Assembly: GCF_001683915.1 (NCBI RefSeq)
Contig: NZ_LXTT01000026.1
Span: 203,428 to 267,427 of the forward strand
From: Allomuricauda sp. CP2A
Lineage (GTDB): Bacteria; Bacteroidota; Bacteroidia; Flavobacteriales; Flavobacteriaceae
Direction of reading: 5' to 3'
DNA: 64,000 bases
In this document: one piece after another, positions 15,461 to 24,139 of the stretch
Layout: each line of letters starts with the position of its first letter
Position numbering within the stretch: the stretch's first letter is position 1
Program-made: the position numbers and the translations under genes
The notes under the pieces: model-generated
Told to the model about the DNA's origin: nothing
The model's input: only the letters and a program-made list of their open reading frames with translations
The model's database searches: none

Positions 15461-17500
15461 ATGCGTAAACTACTTCTTTTACTTTTCCTTGGAATGATGG
15501 CTCAGTTTTCAACCGCACAGGACAAAAACTTTTCCTATCTCGACATTTTTGACCTTCAATATGCATCCGATCCACAAATTTCACCTGATGGGGAGTGGGT
15601 GGTTTACCGAAGAATGGGTTTTGATATTATGAACGATGGTTCTGCTGGCAACCTTTGGTTGATCAAGGCTGATGGGAGTCAAAACCAAAAACTTACGGCA
15701 AGGGAAGTAAATGAAAGTAATCCCCGGTGGTCCCCAAGCGGAGACCGTATTGCATTCACCAGCAGCACGGATGAAGGTTCGGAAATCTATATGTATTGGG
15801 TAGGGACAGGCAAGGTGGCCAAGTTGACGCAACTGCCTTTTAGTCCAAGTTCGTTGACATGGTCCCCAGATGGGACAGAACTGGCTTTTTCCATGAATGT
15901 TCCACAGGACCCGCCTGTCATTGCCAAGATTCCGGCCAAGCCGAAAGGGGCAAAATGGGAGGAAGCACCAAGGATTACCGATCGTTTGTATCATGAAGCT
16001 GATGGTAGGGGATACATTGCGCCCGGATTCAACCACATTTTTGTTGTTCCGGCCAATGGTGGTGCTCCCCGTCAAGTCACTTCGGGGGATTGGCATCATA
16101 GAGGAACGCTGTCTTGGGGTAAGGATGGATCAAAAATTTACTTTTCGGCCAATAGGGTGGAGGATTGGGAATACCGTTTCCGAAATAGTGAGATCTATTC
16201 CGTGGAAGTGGAAACCGGAAAAATTGAAGCTTTGACTGACCGCAACGGTCCAGATAGTGACCCGCAGGTATCGCCAGATGGAAAATATATTGCTTATGTA
16301 GGGTATGAGGATAAAATACAGGCCCACCAAACAGATAAGCTGCACATCATGAATAGTGATGGTAGCAACCAACGTGTTATTTCCGAAGGTTTGGATCGCT
16401 CAGTTTCCGATATTCAATGGAATGCCAAGGGGGATGGATTGTATGTGTACTATGATGACAAAGGAAATGGCAAAGTGGGACTGATTTCCCTGGATGGAAA
16501 GACCACTAAGCTTGTAGATAATGTGGGGGGCACCACCTTGGGAAGACCCTATTCAGGAGGATCCTACAGTGTTTCAAACGATGGGACAATTGCCTTCACA
16601 CAAACCCGACCTGAATACCCTGCTGATTTGGCCATCCTAAAACCACGATCCAAAAACCCAAATAGGATTACCAGTTTGAACAATGCGCTGCTCAATTATA
16701 GGGATTTGGGGAAAGTGGAGGAAATTTGGTACAAGTCTTCAGTGGATGGCCGAGATATTCAAGGGTGGGTGGTGTATCCGCCAAATTATGATGAGAATAA
16801 AAAATATCCCTTTATGGTGGAGAATCACGGCGGGCCCATAGCCAATTACGGCGACCGATTTTCCATTGAAATGCAGTTGTATGCCTCGGCTGGCTATATT
16901 GTATTCTATCCAAATCCAAGAGGGAGTACCAGTTATAGCGAGGAGTTTGCCAATTTGCTGTACAACAACTATCCCGGAGAGGATTACAACGATGTCATGG
17001 ACGGAGTGGACTTTTGTATTCAAAAAGGTATTGCCCATGAAGACCAATTGTTCGTGACCGGAGGTAGTGCCGGAGGGATTATGTCGGCCTGGATCATTGG
17101 GAAGAATAATCGTTTTGAGGCAGCTGTGGTGGCCAAACCCGTTATGAACTGGATCAGTAAAACCTTGACGGCCGACAACTATTTTTATTATGCTGAAAAC
17201 AGATACCCGGGCCAGCCATGGGAAAATTTTGAAGGCTATTGGAAATTTTCACCCCTTTCGCTCGTTGGTAATGTACAGACCCCGACGATGGTGATGGTGG
17301 GCATGAACGATTTGCGCACCCCGCCCAGTGAGGCCAAACAACTGTACCATGCGCTTAAACTTCGGAAAATTGAGACCGTTTTGGTTGAAATTCCGGGAGC
17401 GGGCCATGGCATTGCCAACAAACCGAGCAATTTAATGACCAAAGTGGCCCATACCATTGCCTGGTTCGATAAGTTTAGAACAGATAAAGAAAATGAATAG
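15461..17500 (+). CDS. Secreted S9-family (prolyl oligopeptidase type) serine peptidase
   Basis: A 679-residue enzyme with signal peptide (1-19, ending FSTAQ). The N-terminal half (about 25-400) is a WD40-like/TolB-like beta-propeller (repeats such as SPDGEWVVYRR, SPSGDRIAFTS, SPDGTELAFSM, SPDGKYIAYVG). The C-terminal half is an alpha/beta-hydrolase with nucleophile S536 in GGSAGG, D617 in GMNDLRTPP and H649 in GAGHGIA. This matches dipeptidyl/acylaminoacyl peptidases that trim oligopeptides in the periplasm. The catalytic triad is complete. Its stop codon overlaps the start of the next small gene by 8 bases. Confidence 0.93.
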   Translation: MRKLLLLLFLGMMAQFSTAQDKNFSYLDIFDLQYASDPQISPDGEWVVYRRMGFDIMNDGSAGNLWLIKADGSQNQKLTAREVNESNPRWSPSGDRIAFTSSTDEGSEIYMYWVGTGKVAKLTQLPFSPSSLTWSPDGTELAFSMNVPQDPPVIAKIPAKPKGAKWEEAPRITDRLYHEADGRGYIAPGFNHIFVVPANGGAPRQVTSGDWHHRGTLSWGKDGSKIYFSANRVEDWEYRFRNSEIYSVEVETGKIEALTDRNGPDSDPQVSPDGKYIAYVGYEDKIQAHQTDKLHIMNSDGSNQRVISEGLDRSVSDIQWNAKGDGLYVYYDDKGNGKVGLISLDGKTTKLVDNVGGTTLGRPYSGGSYSVSNDGTIAFTQTRPEYPADLAILKPRSKNPNRITSLNNALLNYRDLGKVEEIWYKSSVDGRDIQGWVVYPPNYDENKKYPFMVENHGGPIANYGDRFSIEMQLYASAGYIVFYPNPRGSTSYSEEFANLLYNNYPGEDYNDVMDGVDFCIQKGIAHEDQLFVTGGSAGGIMSAWIIGKNNRFEAAVVAKPVMNWISKTLTADNYFYYAENRYPGQPWENFEGYWKFSPLSLVGNVQTPTMVMVGMNDLRTPPSEAKQLYHALKLRKIETVLVEIPGAGHGIANKPSNLMTKVAHTIAWFDKFRTDKENE

Positions 17501-17924
17501 GAAAAAAAGACATTGGCTGTGGAACGTACTCATTGTTCTTACACTGATAGTCTGTTTGCTTGCCTTTGTGGCCCACTACAAAAATTGGTACAAAGTTGAA
17601 GAAGGGGAATTCAAGATTTTCTCAGGGATTTACCGTCAAAATATTCCAATTACGGAAATAGATAGTGTCCTATTCGTGGAGAAACTGCCCGAAATGGAGC
17701 GCTCGTCCGGATTTTCATGGTTGGCCAAGGAAAAGGGCGTTTTCAAGGACTCCATTCATCAGACCAAGGTCTATGTTTTTGTGGATGATCTACGGCAACA
17801 GAAAATTAAACTGGTGCACCACGATACCCTTAAAATGTACTTTAATGCGCAAGATAGCGTGGAGACCCAAAAAATATATGCTATTTTGCAATCCAAAATG
17901 ATGGACAGCCTCAAAAACCGTTAA
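17493..17924 (+). CDS. Small single-pass membrane protein, PH-domain-like body, unknown role
   Basis: A 143-residue protein starting ATG at 17493, inside the end of the peptidase gene (8-bp overlap), which supports translational coupling. An N-terminal basic stretch and a hydrophobic helix (about 8-27, WNVLIVLTLIVCLLAFVAHY) anchor it. The remainder is a soluble beta-rich domain (IFSGIYRQNIPITEIDSVLF, then VYVFVDDLRQQKIKLVHHD), reminiscent of bacterial PH-like domains. No named family is recognised with certainty. It precedes a DUF2141 gene by 32 bases. Confidence 0.7.
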   Translation: MNRKKRHWLWNVLIVLTLIVCLLAFVAHYKNWYKVEEGEFKIFSGIYRQNIPITEIDSVLFVEKLPEMERSSGFSWLAKEKGVFKDSIHQTKVYVFVDDLRQQKIKLVHHDTLKMYFNAQDSVETQKIYAILQSKMMDSLKNR

Positions 17925-17956
17925 TTGAAATTTTCATCACTAATAGTAACCTAGCT

Positions 17957-18364
17957 ATGAAAATGATTTTTATTGGGATTTTGTGGTTCCCCATGTCGCT
18001 TTTGGCTCAAAACACAATTTCGGTCCATGTAAAAAATGTGGATTCCGCCCAAGGCGATGTTAATGTGGCCTTGTATGATTCGGATGAAACCTTTTTATCT
18101 TTTGATGGGGTTCTTAAGACTAGCAGTGCCCCGGCCCATAAAGGAATTGTGACTTTACAAATAGTGGATTTGCCCATTGGGGAATATGCTCTGGCCGTAT
18201 TCCACGATGAAAACGGAAATGGCAAGTTGGACACCAATTGGTTGGGCATCCCCAAGGAAAAAGTAGCTTTTTCCCGAGCTAAAATGAAAATGTTTGGGCC
18301 ACCCAAATTCAAGGAATGTACTTTTCGGGTGACCTCGGACCATGAGATCAGTATTGATCTATAA
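17957..18364 (+). CDS. DUF2141 domain secreted protein
   Basis: A 135-residue protein with signal peptide (1-18, ending LLAQ). The body matches the DUF2141 pattern: a beta-sandwich with an ALYDSDETFL segment, the central GEYALAVFHDENGNGKLDTNW motif (about residues 74-94; Asp/Asn-rich loop, possibly Ca-binding) and the LGIPKE turn. Function of the family is unknown; it is common in Bacteroidota and Proteobacteria. It follows the small membrane protein on the same strand and is probably exported to the periplasm. Confidence 0.88.
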   Translation: MKMIFIGILWFPMSLLAQNTISVHVKNVDSAQGDVNVALYDSDETFLSFDGVLKTSSAPAHKGIVTLQIVDLPIGEYALAVFHDENGNGKLDTNWLGIPKEKVAFSRAKMKMFGPPKFKECTFRVTSDHEISIDL

Positions 18365-18462
18365 ATCTTAAAAGTTGTCAATTCGATTTTTTTCACAAGT
18401 AAAAAAAACTTGAACTGACATTACTTTTTTACTTTCACATTGGATTAAAAAGCAATAGAACT

Positions 18463-18855
18463 ATGGAAACCATTTTTTTGACGCAGCTTATGGGAGCCGT
18501 TTACGGTCTGTTGGCTGTACTATTTGGTGCTTTTGGCGCACATGCCCTAAAAAAGAAATTGACCCCTGAACTGCTCCATAGTTTTGAGACCGGGGTCAAA
18601 TATCAAATGTACCATGCCATTGTGCTGTTGGTACTGGGCTTTAACCTCAGTTTTGACCGACCCCTGGATTCGGCCATCGCCAATTGCTTCATTTTTGGAA
18701 CACTTTTGTTCTCTTTCAGCATTTATGCTTTGTGTTGGAGTGCTGCCAAAGGTGAAAAGATGCGATTCTTGGGACCAGTTACTCCAATTGGTGGACTGCT
18801 TTTAGTGATTGGATGGGCTTTGTTGCTCTATTCTTTTATTGGGTCGTTGCTTTGA
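18463..18855 (+). CDS. DUF423 family membrane protein
   Basis: A 130-residue integral membrane protein with four predicted helices. It shows the family's N-terminal motif: a hydrophobic helix running into GAFGAHALKKKL (residues about 21-32), followed by ETGVKYQMYHAIVLL. This is the YgdD/DUF423 family, widespread and uncharacterised. A TTG/TACTTTCA pair in the 98 bp upstream is a weak promoter candidate. A neighbouring-gene role cannot be inferred. Confidence 0.9.
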   Translation: METIFLTQLMGAVYGLLAVLFGAFGAHALKKKLTPELLHSFETGVKYQMYHAIVLLVLGFNLSFDRPLDSAIANCFIFGTLLFSFSIYALCWSAAKGEKMRFLGPVTPIGGLLLVIGWALLLYSFIGSLL

Positions 18856-18906
18856 TAAAAAAAAGGTTTATGGATGGGAAGGGAAAGACATAAAATAGAA
18901 TAAGCA

Positions 18907-19056
18907 TCAGCTGCAACCACAATTATCCTCTCCGCAGGATTTGGAACCCTTCTTTTTTCCGTGGATCAAGGATTTGGGCAAGAGAAACTTCCAGACCAAA
19001 TAGCCCACGGCCACTGCCAAAGTAATGTAGACCAAAATGTGCTGTACAGATTCCAT
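18907..19056 (-). CDS. FeoB-associated Cys-rich membrane protein
   Basis: A 49-residue protein starting ATG at 19056, which shares one base with the feoB stop codon (TAATG), a strong sign of coupling. One membrane helix (about 7-27) is followed by a basic stretch and a Cys-rich tail, KSCGEDNCGCS (Cys41, 46, 48). This fits the small FeoB-associated Cys-rich family found downstream of feoB, which may bind Fe2+ or help the transporter at the membrane. The longer in-frame extension towards 19182 overlaps feoB and is rejected. Confidence 0.85.
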   Translation of the reverse strand: MESVQHILVYITLAVAVGYLVWKFLLPKSLIHGKKKGSKSCGEDNCGCS

Positions 19057-21278
19057 TAACTTATGATTTGATAGGCCGCTAAAGCTACAAGATACGCAAA
19101 TACACTCATAAATGCCAGTTGCAACAGGGGCCATTTCCAAGAGTTGGTCTCCCGTTTTACAATGGCCAAAGTGCTCATACATTGCATCGCGAAGGCATAA
19201 AACAGCATCAACGAAATCCCCGAAGCCATATTGAACAGGGGTTTGCCCGATGCATCCAATTCTGCAGCCATTCTATTTTTTATGGTCTCCTCTTCATCGC
19301 TTCCCACACTGTAGATGGTGGCCAAGGTTCCCACAAACACCTCTCGGGCCGCAAAGGAGGTCAAGACTGCAATGCCAATTTTCCAATCGTAGCCCAAGGG
19401 TCTTACCAAAGGTTCAAATGCTTTTCCGGCCTGACCAATATAAGAGTGTTCCAACTTATAACTGGCAATCTCCTGGGCCTTTGCCCTTTCCGTTAAGTCG
19501 TTCGTTATGGCCTGAATGGAATCTTGTACTTGCTCGGAGTCAATGTTCTCGTTTTCTGATTCCACATCTTGCACATAGGAATTGACATGGTTCTGAATGT
19601 AATTTTTACTGTAGGTGGACAGCCCTTGTTCCTCAATTCGTTCCGTAACAATGCGCTCCGCATTCCTGAAGTCTTCCGAATACCCATTGGATCCCAAAAA
19701 CCAAAGGACAATGGAAATGGCCAAAATGATTTTCCCTGCACCCAACACAAAGCTTTTGGTTTTTTCCAATACGGTGTAGGCCACATTTTTTACCAAGGGT
19801 AATCGGTAGGTGGGCATCTCCACCATAAAAAGGGACCGACTTTTTATTTTCAAGATCTTGTTCAGGGCCATTGCAGATACCAGAGCCATGCCAAAGCCAA
19901 TCAGGTATAGAAGCATTAAGGTCAATGCTTGATAGCTAAGTCCCAACAAAGAGCCTTCGGGAATCACAAGGGCGATCAAAATAAGATACACGGGCAATCG
20001 GGCCGAACAAGTGGTAAATGGCGTAACCAAAATAGTGATGAGCCGTTCCTTCCAATTTTCTATGGTACGTGTGGCCATGATGGCGGGGATCGCACAAGCA
20101 TTCCCCGAAATGAGGGGAACCACACTTTTTCCGCTCAATCCAAATGGGCGCATTAATCGGTCCATTAAAAAGACCACCCGGCTCATGTACCCGGATTCTT
20201 CCAATAGCGATATGAACAGGAACAAAAAGGCGATTTGTGGAATAAAAATGACAATGCCACCGATACCGGCAAGGATTCCTTCGGCCAACAGATCCGTGAA
20301 AACTCCGGGGGGCAAGGTATTTTTGATCCACTCACTGGCATTGGCAAACTGCGCATCAATAAAATCCATCGGATAGGAGCTCCATTCAAAAATAGCCTGA
20401 AAAATCAGCAATAGAATGGCAAAGAAAATCACATAACCAAATATCTTATGGGTAAGGATTTTGTCTATGGAAGCACGCAGCCCTTTGGCGGCCATTATGT
20501 CGACCTTGTAGGTTTCCTTGAGGGTATTGTTGATGAACTGATAGCGCAACACCGTCTCCTTGTGCTGTAGTTTTTTGAGCTCTTCCTTGGATTTAGTGGA
20601 AAAGGAAGTGGCATCCTCAATTTGCTTTTTCTCTATGGGCATGAAGTTGACATCTTGGGTGATGACCAACCATAATTTGTAGAGATCTTCCTTTGGAAAG
20701 GTTTTTTGCAACCGATCAAAATACTCAGGAGCGATCCTTGTTGTATTTACATTGGGAGCGGTGGACAAGCTTTTGTAGTCGGCAATGAGCTCTTTGATAC
20801 GATCTATGCCCATACCTTTCCTGGTGCTGACCAGGGCAATTTTGGTGTCGAGTTTTTTCTCCATGGCCTCAACGTCTATGGAGATACCTTTTCGCGACAT
20901 CCGATCGGACATGTTGATGACCAAAATGGTGGGAATGCGTAGGTCTTTGATCTGTGTAAAGAGCAAAAGGTTTCTCTTTAGATTTTCCACATCACTGATA
21001 ACGATGGCCACATCAGGATAATCCTTGTCATTTTTATTGAGGAGGAGTTCCACCACCACACTCTCATCCAAAGAGGTGGTGTTGAGGCTGTACGTTCCGG
21101 GAAGATCAAGAATATGGGCCTTTACCCCTCTGGGCAGTTTGCAGATGCCTTCCTTTTTTTCAACCGTGATGCCGGGATAGTTGCCCACCTTTTGTTTGAG
21201 GCCGGTAAGTTGGTTGAAAACTGAGGTTTTTCCGGTATTGGGATTACCGACCAGGGCAACGTTAATGTTTTTACTCAT
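19056..21278 (-). CDS. feoB: Ferrous iron transport protein B
   Basis: A 740-residue transporter for Fe2+ across the inner membrane. The N-terminal G domain shows GNPNTGKTSVFN (G1, residues 11-22), the switch-I Thr region, DLPGTYSL (G3, about 58-65) and NMSD (G4, about 122-125). A GDI helical domain follows, and then a membrane domain with two Gate (nucleoside-recognition) motifs, including the Cys-containing SGNACAIPAIMATRTI segment and FTTCSARLP. An inserted helical region (about 555-620, rich in Glu/Asn) lies before the last helices. It overlaps feoA by 4 bases upstream and the Cys-rich gene downstream. Iron regulation is likely, but no clear Fur or DtxR box was found ahead of feoA. Confidence 0.96.
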   Translation of the reverse strand: MSKNINVALVGNPNTGKTSVFNQLTGLKQKVGNYPGITVEKKEGICKLPRGVKAHILDLPGTYSLNTTSLDESVVVELLLNKNDKDYPDVAIVISDVENLKRNLLLFTQIKDLRIPTILVINMSDRMSRKGISIDVEAMEKKLDTKIALVSTRKGMGIDRIKELIADYKSLSTAPNVNTTRIAPEYFDRLQKTFPKEDLYKLWLVITQDVNFMPIEKKQIEDATSFSTKSKEELKKLQHKETVLRYQFINNTLKETYKVDIMAAKGLRASIDKILTHKIFGYVIFFAILLLIFQAIFEWSSYPMDFIDAQFANASEWIKNTLPPGVFTDLLAEGILAGIGGIVIFIPQIAFLFLFISLLEESGYMSRVVFLMDRLMRPFGLSGKSVVPLISGNACAIPAIMATRTIENWKERLITILVTPFTTCSARLPVYLILIALVIPEGSLLGLSYQALTLMLLYLIGFGMALVSAMALNKILKIKSRSLFMVEMPTYRLPLVKNVAYTVLEKTKSFVLGAGKIILAISIVLWFLGSNGYSEDFRNAERIVTERIEEQGLSTYSKNYIQNHVNSYVQDVESENENIDSEQVQDSIQAITNDLTERAKAQEIASYKLEHSYIGQAGKAFEPLVRPLGYDWKIGIAVLTSFAAREVFVGTLATIYSVGSDEEETIKNRMAAELDASGKPLFNMASGISLMLFYAFAMQCMSTLAIVKRETNSWKWPLLQLAFMSVFAYLVALAAYQIIS

Positions 21279-21517
21279 AGGCCAGAGGTGTCTTCAACAA
21301 TGTCCAGCTCAATAAGTTGTGCCAAAGATCGTCTAATGGCAATGTGACTTCCGCTTAAATTGATGTAAATGGGGTCTTTCAGTGGGGCAACTTGAACCAG
21401 TTCAACACTGTTGCCCGGCAAGCAGCCCAGTTCCAACAGTTTTATGGGAAGAACGTGCTCCGAAAAATCCTTTATAATTCCCTTTTGTCCGTATATCAAA
21501 TCCGCTACCGTTGCCAC
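21275..21517 (-). CDS. feoA: FeoA family protein
   Basis: An 80-residue cytoplasmic SH3-like protein that works with FeoB. The typical C-terminal motif with LSGSHIAIRRSLAQLIEL is present (about 54-71), as is GCLPGNSVELVQVAPLKDP in the centre. The stop overlaps the feoB start by 4 bases. Upstream, a minus-strand -7 box TATTTTTG lies at 21549-21556, and CTAAA-N4-TTTAG (21517-21530) straddles the start codon. Confidence 0.92.
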   Translation of the reverse strand: MATVADLIYGQKGIIKDFSEHVLPIKLLELGCLPGNSVELVQVAPLKDPIYINLSGSHIAIRRSLAQLIELDIVEDTSGL

Positions 21518-21548
21518 TAAACTTATTTAGATTGAATTTAATTAAGGG

Positions 21549-21556
21549 CAAAAATA
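21549..21556 (-). promoter_or_regulatory. -7 box of the feoAB operon
   Basis: CAAAAATA on the plus strand reads TATTTTTG on the minus strand, an exact TAnnTTTG match 32 bases before the feoA start. No well-spaced -33 TTTG was found. Confidence 0.4.
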
Positions 21557-21603
21557 AGTAAAAAAGACAAAACAGAATCCTAAAATGGAAAGAAAGGTTA
21601 GGT

Positions 21604-22278
21604 CTATTCCGCATAACTGTCCTTAAGGATTTTAAGGTCTTGGAGCAGTTTATTGATTTCCTCGGGATTGGTGCCGTCGTAAAAGCCCCTGATTCTTCGC
21701 TCTTTATCCACTAGGATGAAGTTTTCGGTATGGATCATGTCGTAGGGACCACCATCGCCATCGGTTTTTACGGCCAAATACGATTTTCGGGCCATTTCAT
21801 AGATCTGTTTTTTATCACCCGTCACCAAGTTCCATTTGCTGTCCACCACACCTTTTTCCAACGCATACTTTTTTAGTTGCGGTACGGAATCGATCACCGG
21901 GGTAACGGAATGGGAAAGCAACAATACTTCATCATCATCTAGAATGGTCTCCTGAATGTCGGCCATATTCTTGGTCATGATGGGACATATACTGGGGCAG
22001 GTGGTAAAGAAGAAATCGGCCACGTAAATTTTGTCCTTGTAATCGTCTTGGGTGATGGTCTTGCCGTTTTGGTTGATAAATTTAAAATCCGCAATGCGGT
22101 GATATTTCTTTTTATAGTGGAGTGTGCTGTCCACCAAAGTGGGATCCACCATGGAAGGTTGGTACACCGGAAGCATCTTTTTGGGTTGTAGGGCATTGTA
22201 GAACAAATAGATGATCACGGCCGAAAGGCACAGCAAGACAATTCCAAAAAGCCTGTATTTTGCAAAAAAGGATTTCAC
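21604..22278 (-). CDS. SCO1/SenC family copper-binding protein
   Basis: A 224-residue membrane-anchored thioredoxin-fold protein. An N-terminal helix (about 9-28) is followed by the redox/copper motif C94-x3-C98 in TTCPSICP, and the conserved His lies in MIHTENFILVD. SCO proteins deliver copper to, or reduce, the CuA site of cytochrome c oxidase in the periplasm. No oxidase subunit gene is in the window. It sits alone between feoA and rseP. Confidence 0.93.
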   Translation of the reverse strand: MKSFFAKYRLFGIVLLCLSAVIIYLFYNALQPKKMLPVYQPSMVDPTLVDSTLHYKKKYHRIADFKFINQNGKTITQDDYKDKIYVADFFFTTCPSICPIMTKNMADIQETILDDDEVLLLSHSVTPVIDSVPQLKKYALEKGVVDSKWNLVTGDKKQIYEMARKSYLAVKTDGDGGPYDMIHTENFILVDKERRIRGFYDGTNPEEINKLLQDLKILKDSYAE

Positions 22279-22397
22279 ATTACAAAATTACGCTCGCTGA
22301 CAGGATTCATCAAGAGAAAAGCCAAGTTTTGTTGCCAAAACTTTCTTAAAACCTACTACCCTTTGTTTTGTGGTTTTTTTATCACTTTGTAAAAGTT

Positions 22398-22405
22398 TAC
22401 TTTTG
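22398..22405 (+). promoter_or_regulatory. -7 box upstream of rseP
   Basis: TACTTTTG is an exact TAnnTTTG match 23 bases before the rseP ATG. The nearest TTTG elements (22367-22370, 22386-22389) are not at ideal spacing. Confidence 0.4.
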
Positions 22406-22428
22406 TGCGTTTTAACAAATGACTGCTG

Positions 22429-23784
22429 ATGAGTCCCATACTGATACAGACCATACAATTCTTTTTAAGCCTTTCCTTGCTCATTGTTCTTCATGAGCTG
22501 GGGCATTTTATTCCAGCAAAGATCTTTAAGACAAGGGTGGAGAAATTCTATCTGTTCTTTGATGTGAAATTTTCCCTTTTCAAAAAGAAAATAGGGGAGA
22601 CCGTTTATGGAATTGGGTGGCTGCCTCTGGGAGGCTATGTGAAGATTTCCGGAATGATCGATGAGAGCATGGACAAGGAGCAGATGCAACAAGATCCAAA
22701 ACCATGGGAGTTCCGTAGCAAACCAACATGGCAACGATTGATTATAATGTTGGGGGGTGTTACCGTGAACTTTATCTTGGCCGTGATTATTTATATAGGA
22801 ATGGCCTATGCCTACGGAGATCAATATATTCCCATGGATAGTTTGCGTGATGGTGTTTGGGTGACCGAAAAGCAAATCGGGGATGAGTTGGGAATTCAAA
22901 CAGGAGACAAGATCTTGGCCGTGGATGGAAATGAGATTGAATCTTTTGACAATGTTTTTGTGGAACTCATCAATGGAAACAGCATCACCATTGAACGTGA
23001 TGGTCAGAGCATTGAAAAGGAAATCCCAATCGACTTCATTGCAACCTTGCTCGAGGATGAGGACAAAATACGCTTCTTGAGCTTTAGGGTGCCCTTTGTG
23101 GTGAACAAAGTTCCCAAAAACTCCCATAACAAAACAGCAGGATTTCAACGCAAGGATGAGTTTCTCAGCATAAATGGTTCAGAAGCCATTTACCGAGATC
23201 AAGTGATGGATTTATTGGAAGAAAATAAGGGGAATGACATTGACGTTGTGGTTCAGCGTGAAGATGGATCCCGTGCCAATGTGGTTGCCCAGGTAAATGA
23301 AGAAGGAATGTTGGGATTGGAAGTAGGTGGGTATACCATGCAGGACCTTCAGGAAGACGGCTTTTTTGAGATCAAGACCCAAAAATACTCCTTTATGGAG
23401 GCCATTCCTGCAGGAATAGATAAAGGTGTTACCACCTTGTCCAGCTATGTAAAGCAGCTCAAGAAGATTTTTAATCCGCAGACAGGGGCATATAAGGGAG
23501 TAGGGGGATTTGCCGCCATCGGAAGTATGTTTCCAGGCACATGGAACTGGGCCGCATTTTGGTCCACAACCGCATTGATCTCCATTATCTTGGCGTTTAT
23601 GAACATTTTGCCCATTCCAGCTTTGGATGGGGGACATGTAATGTTCTTGCTGTACGAAATGATCACGGGCCGCAAACCCAGCGATAAGTTTTTGGAGTAT
23701 GCCCAGATGATTGGGTTCTTTTTATTGATAGCACTGTTGCTCTTTGCCAATGGCAACGATTTGTATAAATGGCTTTTTAAATAG
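22429..23784 (+). CDS. rseP: RIP metalloprotease RseP (site-2 protease)
   Basis: A 451-residue inner-membrane zinc protease. H22-E23-x2-H26 (HELGH) lies in the first transmembrane segment. Then follow the GGYVKISGM region, two PDZ-like domains (about 135-200 and 220-305) and the C-terminal catalytic Asp motif NILPIPALDGGH before the last helix. It performs intramembrane cleavage of anti-sigma factors and signal-peptide remnants. ATG at 22429 gives the hydrophobic N-terminus expected. The downstream neighbour is tRNA-Asn with its own promoter. Confidence 0.95.
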   Translation: MSPILIQTIQFFLSLSLLIVLHELGHFIPAKIFKTRVEKFYLFFDVKFSLFKKKIGETVYGIGWLPLGGYVKISGMIDESMDKEQMQQDPKPWEFRSKPTWQRLIIMLGGVTVNFILAVIIYIGMAYAYGDQYIPMDSLRDGVWVTEKQIGDELGIQTGDKILAVDGNEIESFDNVFVELINGNSITIERDGQSIEKEIPIDFIATLLEDEDKIRFLSFRVPFVVNKVPKNSHNKTAGFQRKDEFLSINGSEAIYRDQVMDLLEENKGNDIDVVVQREDGSRANVVAQVNEEGMLGLEVGGYTMQDLQEDGFFEIKTQKYSFMEAIPAGIDKGVTTLSSYVKQLKKIFNPQTGAYKGVGGFAAIGSMFPGTWNWAAFWSTTALISIILAFMNILPIPALDGGHVMFLLYEMITGRKPSDKFLEYAQMIGFFLLIALLLFANGNDLYKWLFK

Positions 23785-23801
23785 AAAACCGAATTTTTTG
23801 C

Positions 23802-23832
23802 TTGTAGTGTTTTAAAGAAACACATATATTTG
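23802..23832 (+). promoter_or_regulatory. Promoter of the tRNA-Asn gene
   Basis: TTG at 23802-23804, 20-base spacer, then TATATTTG at 23825-23832, an exact Bacteroidota -7 box. The tRNA begins 133 bases downstream, with a structured leader between. Confidence 0.6.
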
Positions 23833-23855
23833 CACCCGCTTAGGATAAAAATTCC

Positions 23856-23925
23856 TCTTTACCTGCCTGCCGGCAGGCAGGGCTCAGAACTGAGCCATTT
23901 TCTTGACCGGCAACCAGTGTAAAGA
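23856..23925. repeat. Nested palindromic element in tRNA leader
   Basis: An outer inverted repeat, TCTTTAC (23856-23862) and GTAAAGA (23919-23925), encloses a 20-bp perfect palindrome CCTGCCTGCCGGCAGGCAGG (23862-23881) and a second hairpin GGCTCAG-AA-CTGAGCC (23881-23896). The whole 70-bp unit looks like a small palindromic mobile or REP-like element. Copy number in the genome is unknown. Confidence 0.6.
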
Positions 23926-23965
23926 AAAAGCGGAATTAAAATAGAGTTTAGAATAAGCGTAACAT

Positions 23966-24039
23966 TCCTCCTTAGCTCAGTTGGTTAGAGCATCTGACTG
24001 TTAATCAGAGGGTCCTTGGTTCGAGCCCAAGAGGGGGAG
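23966..24039 (+). tRNA. tRNA-Asn (anticodon GTT)
   Basis: A 74-nt cloverleaf. Acceptor arm TCCTCCT pairs with AGGGGGA (one G-T wobble), the D arm is GCTC-AGTTGGTTA-GAGC, the anticodon stem-loop CTGAC-TGTTAAT-CAG region carries anticodon GTT, and the T arm is CTTGG-TTCGAGC-CCAAG, followed by discriminator G. The 3' CCA is not encoded. A strong terminator follows 9 bases later. Confidence 0.95.
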
Positions 24040-24048
24040 CAGAACAAA

Positions 24049-24075
24049 AAGCCACACGAAAGTGTGGCTTTTTTT
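24049..24075 (+). terminator. Rho-independent terminator of tRNA-Asn
   Basis: AAGCCACAC-GAAA-GTGTGGCTT (9-bp stem, GNRA-type tetraloop) followed by TTTTTG. Confidence 0.9.
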
Positions 24076-24100
24076 GTTTGGGGGTGGGCGAGAAGTTTAT

Positions 24101-24138
24101 CCTGAGCACCCGCCTGCCGGGCGGGCGGGTAGTCGAAG
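24101..24138. repeat. REP-like palindromic repeat (CCTGAGC...GTCGAAGG)
   Basis: The sequence CCTGAGC (24101-24107) ... GTCGAAGG (24132-24139) matches the ends of a common bacterial intergenic repeat. The centre contains a GC-rich palindrome, CCCGCCTGCCGGGCGGG, related to that in the tRNA leader. The surrounding 24,076-24,248 has no gene. Confidence 0.5.
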
Positions 24139-24139
24139 G

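Noticed and set aside
18907..19182. 91-codon version of the Cys-rich protein
   Set aside because: The upstream 42 codons lie inside feoB; the ATG at 19056 gives the expected small membrane protein.
21517..21530. CTAAA-N4-TTTAG at the feoA start as a DtxR box
   Set aside because: The arms are in the opposite orientation to the box near the MntR-like gene and the site straddles the start codon; not convincing.
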